A stretch of 29,608 nt of DNA from Bifiguratus adelaidae. Lineage: Eukaryota > Mucoromycota > Endogonomycetes > Endogonales. The translations under genes were made by a program, and so were the position numbers. Every line of letters starts with the position of its first letter. The first letter of the stretch is position 1. Positions 1 to 8,230 of this stretch are shown piece by piece. The notes under the pieces were generated by a model, which made no database searches, had not been told where the DNA came from, and saw nothing but the letters and a program-made list of their open reading frames with translations. The stretch lies in assembly GCA_002261195.1 (NCBI GenBank), contig MVBO01000167.1, forward strand, positions 1 to 29,608, read 5' to 3'.

Positions 1-551
1 ACCGAATTGGATAAACCTAGAGGCCGATGAGAACGACGCGCTCAGGATCCACAGGCAAAACTTACCATATACCTGACCCTCTGACAAGGAAATGACCGTT
101 GACTCCTCTCGATTACTCACATAGGCCATGTTCTCGCTCACGAGATCCACACACACCAAGCTAAACCCATTAAACGCCTCCCCGCGCGTCTTAAGCTGCC
201 GGGTATACTCGAGAGGCGATGCATGGCCCAGCAAGTAATCCCGCACGAGGACGCCGCGAGATATCCTTGTTGGGGGGGCCGGTTCGCGGTAGTTGGTCAT
301 GGCTGCAAACTGTCCAGAGGTCGAGACGCCCAACCAGGTCCCATTCTCGTCGGGATACAAGAGATCCCGACCTCCGTAGACGGTCTTGGAGGTGTCCCAA
401 AACGACGCGGGTGCCGTGGGACGGGCTAGGTACTCGTCGCGGTTGCTACAAAAGACACTGTACAAGTGGTCAATCGTCCGTTTGGATGCGTTGGCACAGC
501 TTACAAGCGATAGCGAGGGTGCTGTTGTAGCGCCCAGAAAAGAATACACAT
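1..551 (-). CDS. TANGO2: TANGO2-like NRDE-domain protein, 5' part (runs off left edge)
   Basis: N-terminal part of an NRDE-family (TANGO2, transport and Golgi organisation 2) protein. Seen: exon 1 at 505-551 starts MCILFWALQQHPRYR, with the family's Cys at position 2. An intron of 47 nt (458-504) follows. Exon 2 (66-457) carries the signature SNRDEYLARPT, then GGRDLLYPDENGTWLG, AAMTNYREP, SRG and FNGFSLV. A third exon begins at 16 after a 49-nt intron (17-65) and gives the expected YGLSNS, which confirms phase and splice sites. Family knowledge: TANGO2 proteins occur in the cytoplasm and mitochondria and have been linked to Golgi/ER organisation and to heme or lipid handling; no enzymatic reaction is firmly settled. 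The start codon lies 62 bp downstream of the Hsp70-like gene on the same strand. The C-terminal half lies outside the window, so completeness is unknown. Family assignment is secure; function is not. Confidence 0.9.
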
Positions 552-613
552 GGATGCAAGAAAAGAGTGGAACAATGGGTTCTTTAACTACTAGTAGTAG
601 ACATACACAAAAC

Positions 614-2777
614 TTATTGGCCTTCTTGAGAATCGAATACACACGTCGTGCCATAGGTCTTGCCTTGTATGACCGCCTCTACACGCAACTCGACCTCGCC
701 GAAATACATCTTAATCGTAAGATCTATCTTTTGGCCTTCGTGGACGCCAGGCAAGGTGGGCATGGGAATGGTGAAGTTGGCCACTTTGCGGACTCCGGGA
801 GATAACGTGTATCGTGGTTGCTCTTCGCTATCACTGCAGACAATGGGGGTCAATGGACTGTGGTGGTTCATGGAGGGTAGCCTGACGTACCTAGCGTATA
901 GTGTACATGTGGTGTGGTGTGGATAATAGGCAAAAAAGTCCTTGCTGACGCAATTATCGATATCTAACACGTGTTCCATGAGCATGCATGGATGGAAGGA
1001 ACAAAGACTTTGCACTTACCGAGAGGAACGCCGCGCTTGACATATACAGAGAAACGATTGTCGCATCGAACACTGCCATCAGTACGAACAATCTTGTACT
1101 CGGGAGGATCGATGCCTTCTTCAAAGGTAGTAGTGGTATCGATACCATACCAAGACCTTGGTATACGGGTGGTGACAATTCGGGGATTCAAACCGCACAG
1201 GACCGCGCCTCTCACCACGGCCAATTCACCACGGGGCGGCACGGCGACCAAATCCACTCGAGATCCAAATTGTTGTTGAGCCCGTTCAAAGAGGTAATTG
1301 GACGTGCCGAAACCACCGACCAAAAAGATGGCTTGCAAGGTTCCAGCCTTCTGCAATTGCTCCTCGATGAGAGCGAGCACGTCCTTGATCACAGGTTCAA
1401 AGACTTCAGACTTTAGTTCAGCGGCAGTGAGACACAAGACACCGTCTTCGAGTTTGATGGTTTCATTGGTGAGCTCTCCGAGATTCATGGCGGCAGGCAA
1501 CTGCAGGTATTGATCGTCCACACCATCAAATTGAGGTTTGATGAGATCGACAAATTGGTCCATCATGGCTTCAAAGGCGGTGAGAGGAATGGTGGAGAGG
1601 TATTGTCGAAACTTCTTCTTCAAGAGGCGGCGCATCCGGCGGTCAAGAAAGACGGAACCACAACTCTGTCCATGACCTTTGGTGCATTCCCGCAGCCTTC
1701 GTCCCCACCGCGTCACCTCAATCTGGAAGACAATCAAATCAATGGTACCACCTCCAGCATCACAAATCATGAAGCGATCTCCGTGTTTGAGGTTGAACTG
1801 TTCGCAATTCTTTTCGCAGTATAGAGCAGCGGCTTCCGGTTCCGACGTAAGCATAAGACGATCGCGATGATCATGAGGGGTAATAAGACCAGCTTGAATA
1901 GCAGCCTCTCTCATGGTCGCCTTTGCACGATCCGACCACATGGCAGGTACCGTTAAACACTACAAGACAAAGAGTAAGGAAAATGGAAAGGGAAATTAAG
2001 GGCAGGTTGGAACACGCTGGAGCATCCACTCACGTATCGAAATTGGCTCTGTTCATAGTTCTTTGCGAATCCCTTCTTAATCTCCCCAAGGACATGGGCA
2101 TGAAAAGCGCGTAGATAATCGGCGATAGCATCAACAATCGTCAGACCATTGGGAAGCGGTGGAAGATCTTGAGCAATATGTTCATCCAAGTACAGCTTGT
2201 ATTGCTTCAACAAGACTGCATCACGGTTCGATGGCTTGACCATCTCGAGACGAGCCGCGGTTCCCCATTGCGTCAATTGCTTTGAGTTGGTTTTGTAAAA
2301 GTTCAGTGTCGGCGTTTTTGGGTAAACATTGGAGCTCTGCTTTGGCCATCGCACTATATCCACCACCTCTTCGTTCTGAGCATAAGCATACGCACAGCCG
2401 CTATAAGTGGTACCAAAGTCTGCGGGCAGGGAAAAAGAAAAAGAAAAGATAAGCAGACACCGGTTAGCCAAGCGTGTTCAAGCCAAAGTTATCCTCATCC
2501 ACTCCTCCCCCCAAGAGCATAAGAGGCGACCCTGTGCCCTTTAAAGCCGAGAACAAAAGAACTCCTCACCAGGGACAACCGCACCCTATCCGGTGCACGA
2601 ACCCTCCATGCCCAAAGCGGGGCTCGGCGCCTGTCCATGACGAACCCCATGTCCTTCACCACCATACCCCGTTCCCAACCACCCAACATCGCGCCTTCCT
2701 GTCGCTCCAGGTCCCATCATACCCCCCCACTTACCGATACCAATCACAACAGGGAATTCCTTAAAGTTGAAGGCCAT
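614..2777 (-). CDS. HSPA12-like Hsp70-family ATPase
   Basis: Predicted 572-residue protein with an actin-like ATPase fold of the HSPA12 branch of Hsp70. Exons 2735-2777, 2034-2419, 1020-1959 and 614-963; phases agree at every junction. Exon 1 ends FPVVIGI and exon 2 completes the phosphate-1 loop DFGTTYSG (about residues 15-22). The second junction gives YCLTVPAMWSDRAK. Later motifs are EPEAAAL (about 183-189), DAGGGTIDL (phosphate 2, about 210-218) and IFLVGGFGTSNYL (adenosine motif, about 354-366). The C-terminal part is short and lacks a canonical Hsp70 substrate-binding domain or EEVD tail, as is usual for HSPA12 relatives. Family knowledge: these are cytosolic ATPases with poorly defined clients, often expanded in Mucoromycota and Agaricomycetes. 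Intron 1 is 315 nt, against 74 and 56 nt for the other two. The gene follows AlaX (stop 142 bp upstream of this ATG) on the same strand. No heat-shock element was recognised upstream. Confidence 0.88.
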
Positions 2778-2919
2778 CTTGTCTCTTGATCCTCGCAACA
2801 ACGCTTGATCTTGTCACCAGAGCAAGAGTAAGCGTCTCTACGTCCACCGAGATGCGAGTAAAAGAGGAGAATGACCCAAAGTTGCTGTTGTGGAGCCCAA
2901 GTGGCAACGCAAAACCAAT

Positions 2920-3739
2920 TTAAGGACAATGATAGGAAACGCGCACTTTTCCCTTGGACGCTTTCACTTTAACTATAACTATTCTATGCAATTGACCTGT
3001 GCTAGCGAGTTGAGTGCCTCCACAGGGTATACTATAGAAGAGAGAGAGAGGGTTTGAGAGAGATTATTGGGAGAGCGAGAGAGAGAATACCTACGGTCGT
3101 TCACCTTCGATGGTAATCACCCGCAATGTATCACCGTCTTGCAAAAAGTCTGGCATGTATTCACAGGCCTGTTTGGCTTCAGTATAGGACATGTCCGCTA
3201 CAGTGATGGGACGATCTTGTTGAATAATGGTATTGACGGCCGCTTGAATATCGGGCATGTTCTCCGCGGTGAGGGTTTCCTGTGAATTCGACAAACGCCA
3301 GGTCGGGGAAATGGTTGCTTCGCACTTCCTTGACAGCGGCTGTGATCACATGGCCTGCGGTATGCAAGCGCATGTGTAAAAGACGTTGTTGCGCATCCAC
3401 GGAAAGCTGCAAGCGGGCGCCCACGCTCCACTCGGGTGGGAGGGATGGCTCGGTCGTCTCGCGTTCAAACCGTCCCATGTGAAGAATGACTCCACCGGCC
3501 CCCTTCCGCGTATCCTGGACCTTGAAGACCGAGTCCGGCTTGTCGGCCAGCTGAATCACACCCACATCGCCCGGTTGACCTCCACCCTGAGGATAGAATA
3601 CCGTTTCATCCGTCACAACAGCCAGCACAGGAGAAGAGGCCGGATCTTTGGGATGGCTCGGGACTGGCTTCACCTGCAGCAGTGTCGCTGTATGCTCACA
3701 CCTGTCCTGCTGCTCAAGGTAGAGTGCTACCGTGGCCAT
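2920..3739 (-). CDS. AlaX-type alanyl-tRNA editing protein, frameshifted
   Basis: Free-standing relative of the AlaRS editing domain (tRNA_SAD fold), which hydrolyses mischarged Ser- or Gly-tRNA(Ala) in the cytosol. Seen: MATVALYLEQ start in a strong ACCATGG context, FYPQGGGQPGD, the zinc motif HTAGH, then HFPDLAFVEFTG. Here the frame breaks at the AAA run (minus sense) at 3276-3278. The adjacent frame continues with TAENMPDIQAAVN, VADMSYTEAKQ and LRVITIEG. A 63-nt intron (3032-3094, polypyrimidine-rich) joins ERP to the last exon (2920-3031) with IPCGGTQLASTGQ and VRVSYHCP. Odd: the break needs a one-base correction, or a 46-nt intron (3280-3325, donor GTGCGA) that would delete the conserved HFPDLAFVEF stretch. 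In addition, the usual CGGTH zinc ligand His reads Gln (CAA). It may be an assembly error, a decaying gene or an unusual intron. An upstream in-frame ATG at 3769 is less likely the start. Confidence 0.78.
3041..3084. repeat. GA/CT-rich microsatellite inside the last AlaX intron
   Basis: Imperfect GA repeat on the plus strand, with short GA runs interrupted by TTT and ATTATTGG. In the minus-strand transcript it is CT-rich, lies just before the acceptor at 3032, and probably serves as the polypyrimidine tract of that intron. Confidence 0.7.
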
Positions 3740-3768
3740 GGTCTTATCAAGAGGCTGCTTCCCACCCA

Positions 3769-3787
3769 CTCTCTCTCTCTCTCTCTC
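3769..3787. repeat. (CT)n microsatellite
   Basis: About nine uninterrupted CT units, 30 bp upstream of the AlaX start. A GA/CT tract at a fungal promoter may exclude nucleosomes; that role is inferred. Confidence 0.85.
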
Positions 3788-4113
3788 ACTCTATCTCTAA
3801 TCCGTGTCTCATGTCACACTCTCCATGGTGTGGCTATAGGCTTATTTTTAGGCCCACGCACAGCAGTCCGTACGGTCGATCTCTTCATTCCGGTGGCGTG
3901 GGTGCAACACGCAAACAGCCCCCTTCCCTCCCCCGGTTCTAGCCATCCAATCCGTGTCCATGGGAATAGGTACACTGTGTACGACCTCAACTGCACGAAA
4001 CCCGGAAATGGCGCGATCACATTGCAATGTTCATTTTGAAAATGAAGGGGTCCTCTCTTCGGTTCTCTGACCTATCACTTGATCACCATGGTACGCATCG
4101 ATCACTTACTCGA

Positions 4114-4138
4114 CTCTCTCTCTCTCTCTCTCTCTCTC
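4114..4138. repeat. (CT)n microsatellite
   Basis: About twelve uninterrupted CT units, roughly 280 bp upstream of the subtilisin start codon. It is similar to the tracts at 3769 and 3041, so this locus carries three GA/CT arrays within 1.1 kb. Confidence 0.85.
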
Positions 4139-4293
4139 CCTTTTTCACATCTACACACGCTCACACGCTCACACGCTCTCGTTATCATGGATGCTCTCGA
4201 TGGGGTGGTCCCTTAGCGTGTCACAGACTATCATTTGCCTTCTATGTAGAGTTGCCCAAAAGAAATCTTTGTGATACCTCGACGTGAGTGAGA

Positions 4294-4302
4294 GATAAAA
4301 GG
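4294..4302 (+). promoter_or_regulatory. TATA-like box of the subtilisin gene
   Basis: GATAAAAGG lies 114 bp upstream of the subtilisin ATG, which would leave a 5' UTR of about 80-90 nt. Assignment is by position and resemblance only. Confidence 0.4.
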
Positions 4303-4416
4303 GAGGAGAGGTACCGCTAGATCTCTTGTCTCAATCCTTCCTTTTCTCTCTATCCTGATCGGGGGGGTTGCCGTTCTCTTCACGGACTGAATTTTTCGTC
4401 TCCCTTCACTATCCTT

Positions 4417-7011
4417 ATGAAGTTTTCGTTGGTGACGGGCTTCGCCCTGGCTGCCATGGCTGCCGTCGAGGCACACCAGTTTCAGAAGCCTATCTTTGTT
4501 CCCAACAAGTACATTATCGAGTTGGATACCTCGGGCGGTTCTGCGTATAGTGCTTTCACGGCATCCGCTCACAAGTTTGGTCACAACATTAAGCTGCACC
4601 ATGAGTATGATTCACCCTTCTTTACGGGTGTCTCTGTTCAATTCCAGCATCCCAAGGATGTGACCGCCTATCTTCAGGAAACCAAGGTTATGGCCATCTA
4701 CCCCGTGCGTCTTTACACGCGTGGTGCTCCGACTCCCAACTACAAGCCCCGCGGTATCCAACCTGACCTCTATGCTGCTCACAACCTGACGGGTGTCAAT
4801 CTGGTCCACAATGAACTCGGCTACACTGGCAAGGGCATCAAGGTCGGTATCATTGATACCGGTATTTACTGGCCGCATCCCGCCTTTGGATCTTGCTTCA
4901 AGACTCCCGGATGCCGTGTTGCTTACGGTTACGATCTGGTTGGTGACAACTATGGTATCGCCAATCAGACCGAGGTGCCTGATCCCGATCCTTTGGACAA
5001 CTGCTCTGGCGAATCCCATGGTACTCACGTTGCCGGTATCATTGGCGCCAATGCCACCCACATCCAGCCCGCTCCTGCTGTTCCCTTCCTTGGGGTGGCC
5101 CCCGATGTCACCCTGGGTGCTTACCGTGTCTTTGGTTGCCCTGCCGATAGCACCGAAGACGATGTCATCATCGCTGCTCTCATTCGCGCTGCTGATGATG
5201 GTATGGATATGATCAACCTGTCTATTGGTGGTGCCAGTGGTTGGTCTGAGGCTGCTAGCTCGGTTGTGGCTGACCGTATCACTCGCGCTGGTCACATTGT
5301 GCTTGCTGCTGCTGGCAACGACGGTGGATTGGGCGTCTCCATCGTGGGTTCTCCCGGTACCACCCTGGAAGGTTTCGGCGTGGGCTCCATGGACAACTTG
5401 CAAGTCTTGGAATACACCATCTTTGACTCCTCCAACAACACGTATGGTTATGCTCCCGGTCTCAAGTACCATAACGGTTCTCCTTTCCCCGACGTCCACT
5501 CTCAAATTGTGCCCACCAACGAGACGGGTTGCGCTACCTTCACCACGTCTTTCTCCGGCAAGGTAGCCCTTATTCCCTTGAGCACTTGCGGTACGATCAC
5601 CCAATGCAAAAATGTTCGTCTCGCCGGTGGAACTGGGTGTCTTGTCTACGATACCGTGGCTGGAAGTATCAGCATCAATGGTGATAATCAAATCCCCGAT
5701 GGTGCCATCGACTTGCCCACCGCTCAAAGAATGCTTGCTCGTCTGTCTGCCAATCCCACCGAGCAATGGTACTTAACCACGCAACAGAGCCCCTTCAACC
5801 TTTCTACGGCCGGTACACCTTCTAGCTTCACTTCCCTTGGACCTGACGGTGAATTGAACATGAAGCCACAAATCTGCGGTGTGGGTGGAGACATTTACAG
5901 CACCCTTTCCCAAAAGAATGGTTACTATGGCACCCTCTCTGGTACCTCCATGGCCACTCCTTACGTTGCTGGTTCTCTCGCCTTGTACTTGCAAGCCAAG
6001 GGCTTGAAGGCCAAGACCTCCAAGCAACTCAAGATCGCCTTCCAAAACAATGCCAAACCCGCCGTGACCTATGGCACCGAAAGCCTTGCGCCCGTGCTCC
6101 AACAAGGTGCTGGCTTGGTCAATGTGTACGACACCATCTTGGCCGAGACCTCCGTCTACCCCTCTGCCTTCTCGCTCAATGACACGGTGCACATGAAGAG
6201 GTCTTACACCATTCAAATCACCAACAATGGCAACAAATCCTACACCTACATTCTTGGTGCTCGCGGTGCCGGTACCGTCTATGACTTTGCTCAAGGCGAT
6301 GACATGCCTCTTCAGAAGCCCACCCTCACCGATCAGCACGCCAGAGTCTTGTTCAGCCGCAACGTCTTCACCATTGCCCCTAAGCAAACCAAGTCTGTCA
6401 ATGTCTACTTTAGAGCTCCCTCGAGTGCTGATGCCTCCAAGTTGCCCTTCTTCTCTGGATTCATTACCATTGAAGCTCAAGGTTCCAAACGTACCGCCAT
6501 CACCATTCCTTACCAAGGTGTCAAGGGCAGCTGGAAGAATGCGCCCATCATCGACAAGGTTTCTGCCACCTCCCAGACCATCGTCCTCATCAACAGCGAC
6601 GGAACCCAAATCATCGACACCCCTCAGACCTACAACATTTCCCAAGGTCTCTCCGTCCTCTTCCCTATCGCTACGCCTTCTCGTATCGTCATGGGCGAGT
6701 TGATCCCCAAGAACGCCAAAAAGGGCAAGCCGATCGGTTACTTGGTCGGAAGCTCTGATCTCCGATCCTATGCTCCCTTCTACATCACCTACGTGCCCCG
6801 TAACACGGCCGTGGCCGGTCAATCAGAACCCCCTTACTGGACCTTCCAGTGGGCCGGTGCCATCTCGACCGACATGAATGGCAAATACGTCTACAATGTT
6901 CAAAAGGGAGAGTACCAGCTCAAGATCTCGGGTCTCAAGCACTTTGGTAACCCAAAGTCCGCTGGTGATTGGGATACTTGGACCTCTGTTGCATTGAACA
7001 TTACAGTCTAA
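4417..7011 (+). CDS. Secreted subtilisin-like serine protease (S8) with PA insert
   Basis: Intronless 864-residue preproprotein. Signal peptide about 1-19 (MKFSLVTGFALAAMAAVEA), then an inhibitor_I9-like propeptide (about 30-105). The S8 catalytic domain has VGIIDTGIYWPHP (Asp147), SGESHGTHVAGI (His201), LAAAGNDGG (oxyanion Asn301) and LSGTSMATPYVAG (Ser511). A PA domain is inserted between the Asn and Ser blocks (about 330-460), and an Fn3-like C-terminal region covers about 590-720. This layout matches Vpr / cuticle-degrading type fungal proteases. All triad residues are present, so an active extracellular endopeptidase is expected. Several N-x-S/T sites suggest N-glycosylation. Codon use is strongly biased: TTA, CTA and TCA are almost absent, which leaves long open frames on the opposite strand and suggests high expression. 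No GPI signal or C-terminal membrane segment is seen. It is the only intronless gene here of this length besides the F-box gene. Confidence 0.95.
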   Translation: MKFSLVTGFALAAMAAVEAHQFQKPIFVPNKYIIELDTSGGSAYSAFTASAHKFGHNIKLHHEYDSPFFTGVSVQFQHPKDVTAYLQETKVMAIYPVRLYTRGAPTPNYKPRGIQPDLYAAHNLTGVNLVHNELGYTGKGIKVGIIDTGIYWPHPAFGSCFKTPGCRVAYGYDLVGDNYGIANQTEVPDPDPLDNCSGESHGTHVAGIIGANATHIQPAPAVPFLGVAPDVTLGAYRVFGCPADSTEDDVIIAALIRAADDGMDMINLSIGGASGWSEAASSVVADRITRAGHIVLAAAGNDGGLGVSIVGSPGTTLEGFGVGSMDNLQVLEYTIFDSSNNTYGYAPGLKYHNGSPFPDVHSQIVPTNETGCATFTTSFSGKVALIPLSTCGTITQCKNVRLAGGTGCLVYDTVAGSISINGDNQIPDGAIDLPTAQRMLARLSANPTEQWYLTTQQSPFNLSTAGTPSSFTSLGPDGELNMKPQICGVGGDIYSTLSQKNGYYGTLSGTSMATPYVAGSLALYLQAKGLKAKTSKQLKIAFQNNAKPAVTYGTESLAPVLQQGAGLVNVYDTILAETSVYPSAFSLNDTVHMKRSYTIQITNNGNKSYTYILGARGAGTVYDFAQGDDMPLQKPTLTDQHARVLFSRNVFTIAPKQTKSVNVYFRAPSSADASKLPFFSGFITIEAQGSKRTAITIPYQGVKGSWKNAPIIDKVSATSQTIVLINSDGTQIIDTPQTYNISQGLSVLFPIATPSRIVMGELIPKNAKKGKPIGYLVGSSDLRSYAPFYITYVPRNTAVAGQSEPPYWTFQWAGAISTDMNGKYVYNVQKGEYQLKISGLKHFGNPKSAGDWDTWTSVALNITV

Positions 7012-7126
7012 ACATGATTGTCTGTGTGGTAGTCCTTTGGTATCTGGTTTTCCTGCAACAATAATAGCCGTACTACCTAGTATACATGATGGCTAACGTA
7101 TTTTGTGCTTTTGGAGTGTGTTATGG

Positions 7127-7660
7127 TCATAAGGTGGGATAGGGCGCCGGTAATTGGCGACTCCACACATGGCCCACCTGCACCTGCATTGGTCGTTTGA
7201 CGGCATGCTTGGACCGTTGATGCCGTAAGAGCGCGTCATGTCTCGTATACCCTTTACCACAACTTGGACAGGCATGAAGCACACTGGTGGTCTGGTGGAC
7301 CTTGAGATGTCGAGCCACGTCGTAGGGTCTCGTAAAGGTCTTTTGACATTGGAGCCCGGTCTCTGGGTCAAAATAGGGACATTGAGGTCGTTCCTTGTCT
7401 GTCGAATCGTCTTTGGTCCAGTAGGCGAATTGGGGGGATGGCGGGAAATAATCGCTTCGGGGACTACCATGATCGGAGGAGGATGTTTCGGAGATGGTGG
7501 AGGGTGAGGAGAGAGAGGGGGTAGATTGGGTGACCGATTGTTGATCGACGGGAGAGACGCTTTCGAAGCGATGGTCTTGCGATAGAGGGGGTAAGTGACA
7601 CGGAAATGATACAGGTTCTCGATGGAGAATGAAGGAGAGGGATAATCTGACGTCGGTCAT
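7127..7660 (-). CDS. C2H2 zinc-finger protein, two fingers
   Basis: Single-exon 177-residue protein, probably a DNA-binding transcription regulator. Seen: a Ser/Thr/Pro-rich low-complexity N-terminal part (about 35-75, with a QSVTQSTPSLSSPS run). Finger 1 has Cys94, Cys105, His118 and His122, with an atypically long Cys-x10-Cys loop. Finger 2 has Cys131, Cys134, His147 and His152 (CPSCGKGYTRHDALLRH, canonical spacing). The long first Cys loop recalls fungal fingers that read C-x(n)-C around an extended knuckle. Start chosen at 7660 (ACCATGACC context), with a TATAAAAA element 55 bp upstream. It lies tail-to-tail with the subtilisin gene (115 bp between stops), so the 3' UTRs may overlap. The target genes cannot be told from sequence. 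Confidence 0.85.
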   Translation of the reverse strand: MTDVRLSLSFILHREPVSFPCHLPPLSQDHRFESVSPVDQQSVTQSTPSLSSPSTISETSSSDHGSPRSDYFPPSPQFAYWTKDDSTDKERPQCPYFDPETGLQCQKTFTRPYDVARHLKVHQTTSVLHACPSCGKGYTRHDALLRHQRSKHAVKRPMQVQVGHVWSRQLPAPYPTL

Positions 7661-8230
7661 GGTAGCGTTATGGGACGGCTGGGCAACTTACATGTCTGTC
7701 GGTGAGCTTGTCTCTTTTTATACGGTAATGACTTGCCATTGGATACGTCAGCCCCTCGGACTAAGGTTTTGCAAGATCCGAACAGCCCAAAAACGCCTCC
7801 ATGGAGCGAAGCACCAACTTTGGTCCACTTTGCGGCCAATGAAAATTCATGCTATGGTGCACCATTCATGAAATGGAGATTGCTCCACAAAGATCCATTT
7901 GATGGTCATCATTGAAATCACAGACATTCCGTGGGGAACAATGGCGCCAAATCTTCAGAGACCAAAATAGGGATCCACCCTCTTTGTAAGCATAATCTTG
8001 ATTCGAATTCAAGCTTAACATGCCGCCTGCAATTGACCTTATTGGATGTCCGTGCTTTAAAGTTTAGACAGAGATAGCAGAGTTGGCCCGGTTGATGCTG
8101 TGCCTATTGTGCCACTGGCTCACTCTTTATTTGGCTCAGCCGATCGACCAAGGCTAGCAAGGTACTGGTTATGCTAAGATGGTAAAAACATGTGCATGAG
8201 TCTACGGGTATAATGTTCGGTCAAGCGAAG
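7661..8230. other. Intergenic region, C2H2 promoter side
   Basis: 570 bp between the zinc-finger start and the phospholipase stop. Apart from the TATA element at 7715 nothing was recognised. Short ORFs lack family features. Confidence 0.6.
7715..7722 (-). promoter_or_regulatory. TATA box of the C2H2 gene
   Basis: TATAAAAA read on the minus strand, 55 bp upstream of the zinc-finger start codon; position and match are good for a core promoter element. Confidence 0.6.

Larger units (their letters stand above)
3740..4416. other. Divergent intergenic region (AlaX / subtilisin promoters)
   Basis: 677 bp between the AlaX start (minus) and the subtilisin start (plus). It holds two CT microsatellites (3769-3787 and 4114-4138), a CACACGCTCACACGCTC patch near 4153-4175 and a TATA-like GATAAAAGG near 4294. 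No coding or RNA gene was recognised. Short ORFs here show no family features. Confidence 0.6.

Noticed and set aside
3280..3325. A 46-nt intron (GTGCGA...CACAG) as the explanation for the AlaX frame change.
   Set aside because: It fits splice rules and similar donors are used in the helicase gene, but it would remove the conserved HFPDLAFVEF segment. It is kept only as an alternative.
4612..6822. Two long minus-strand ORFs (384 and 349 codons) in the same frame opposite the subtilisin gene.
   Set aside because: Their codons are in exact register with the sense codons, so antisense stops need sense TTA, CTA or TCA, which this biased gene almost never uses. The single break is the TTA at 5773-5775. 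No protein family features are seen.
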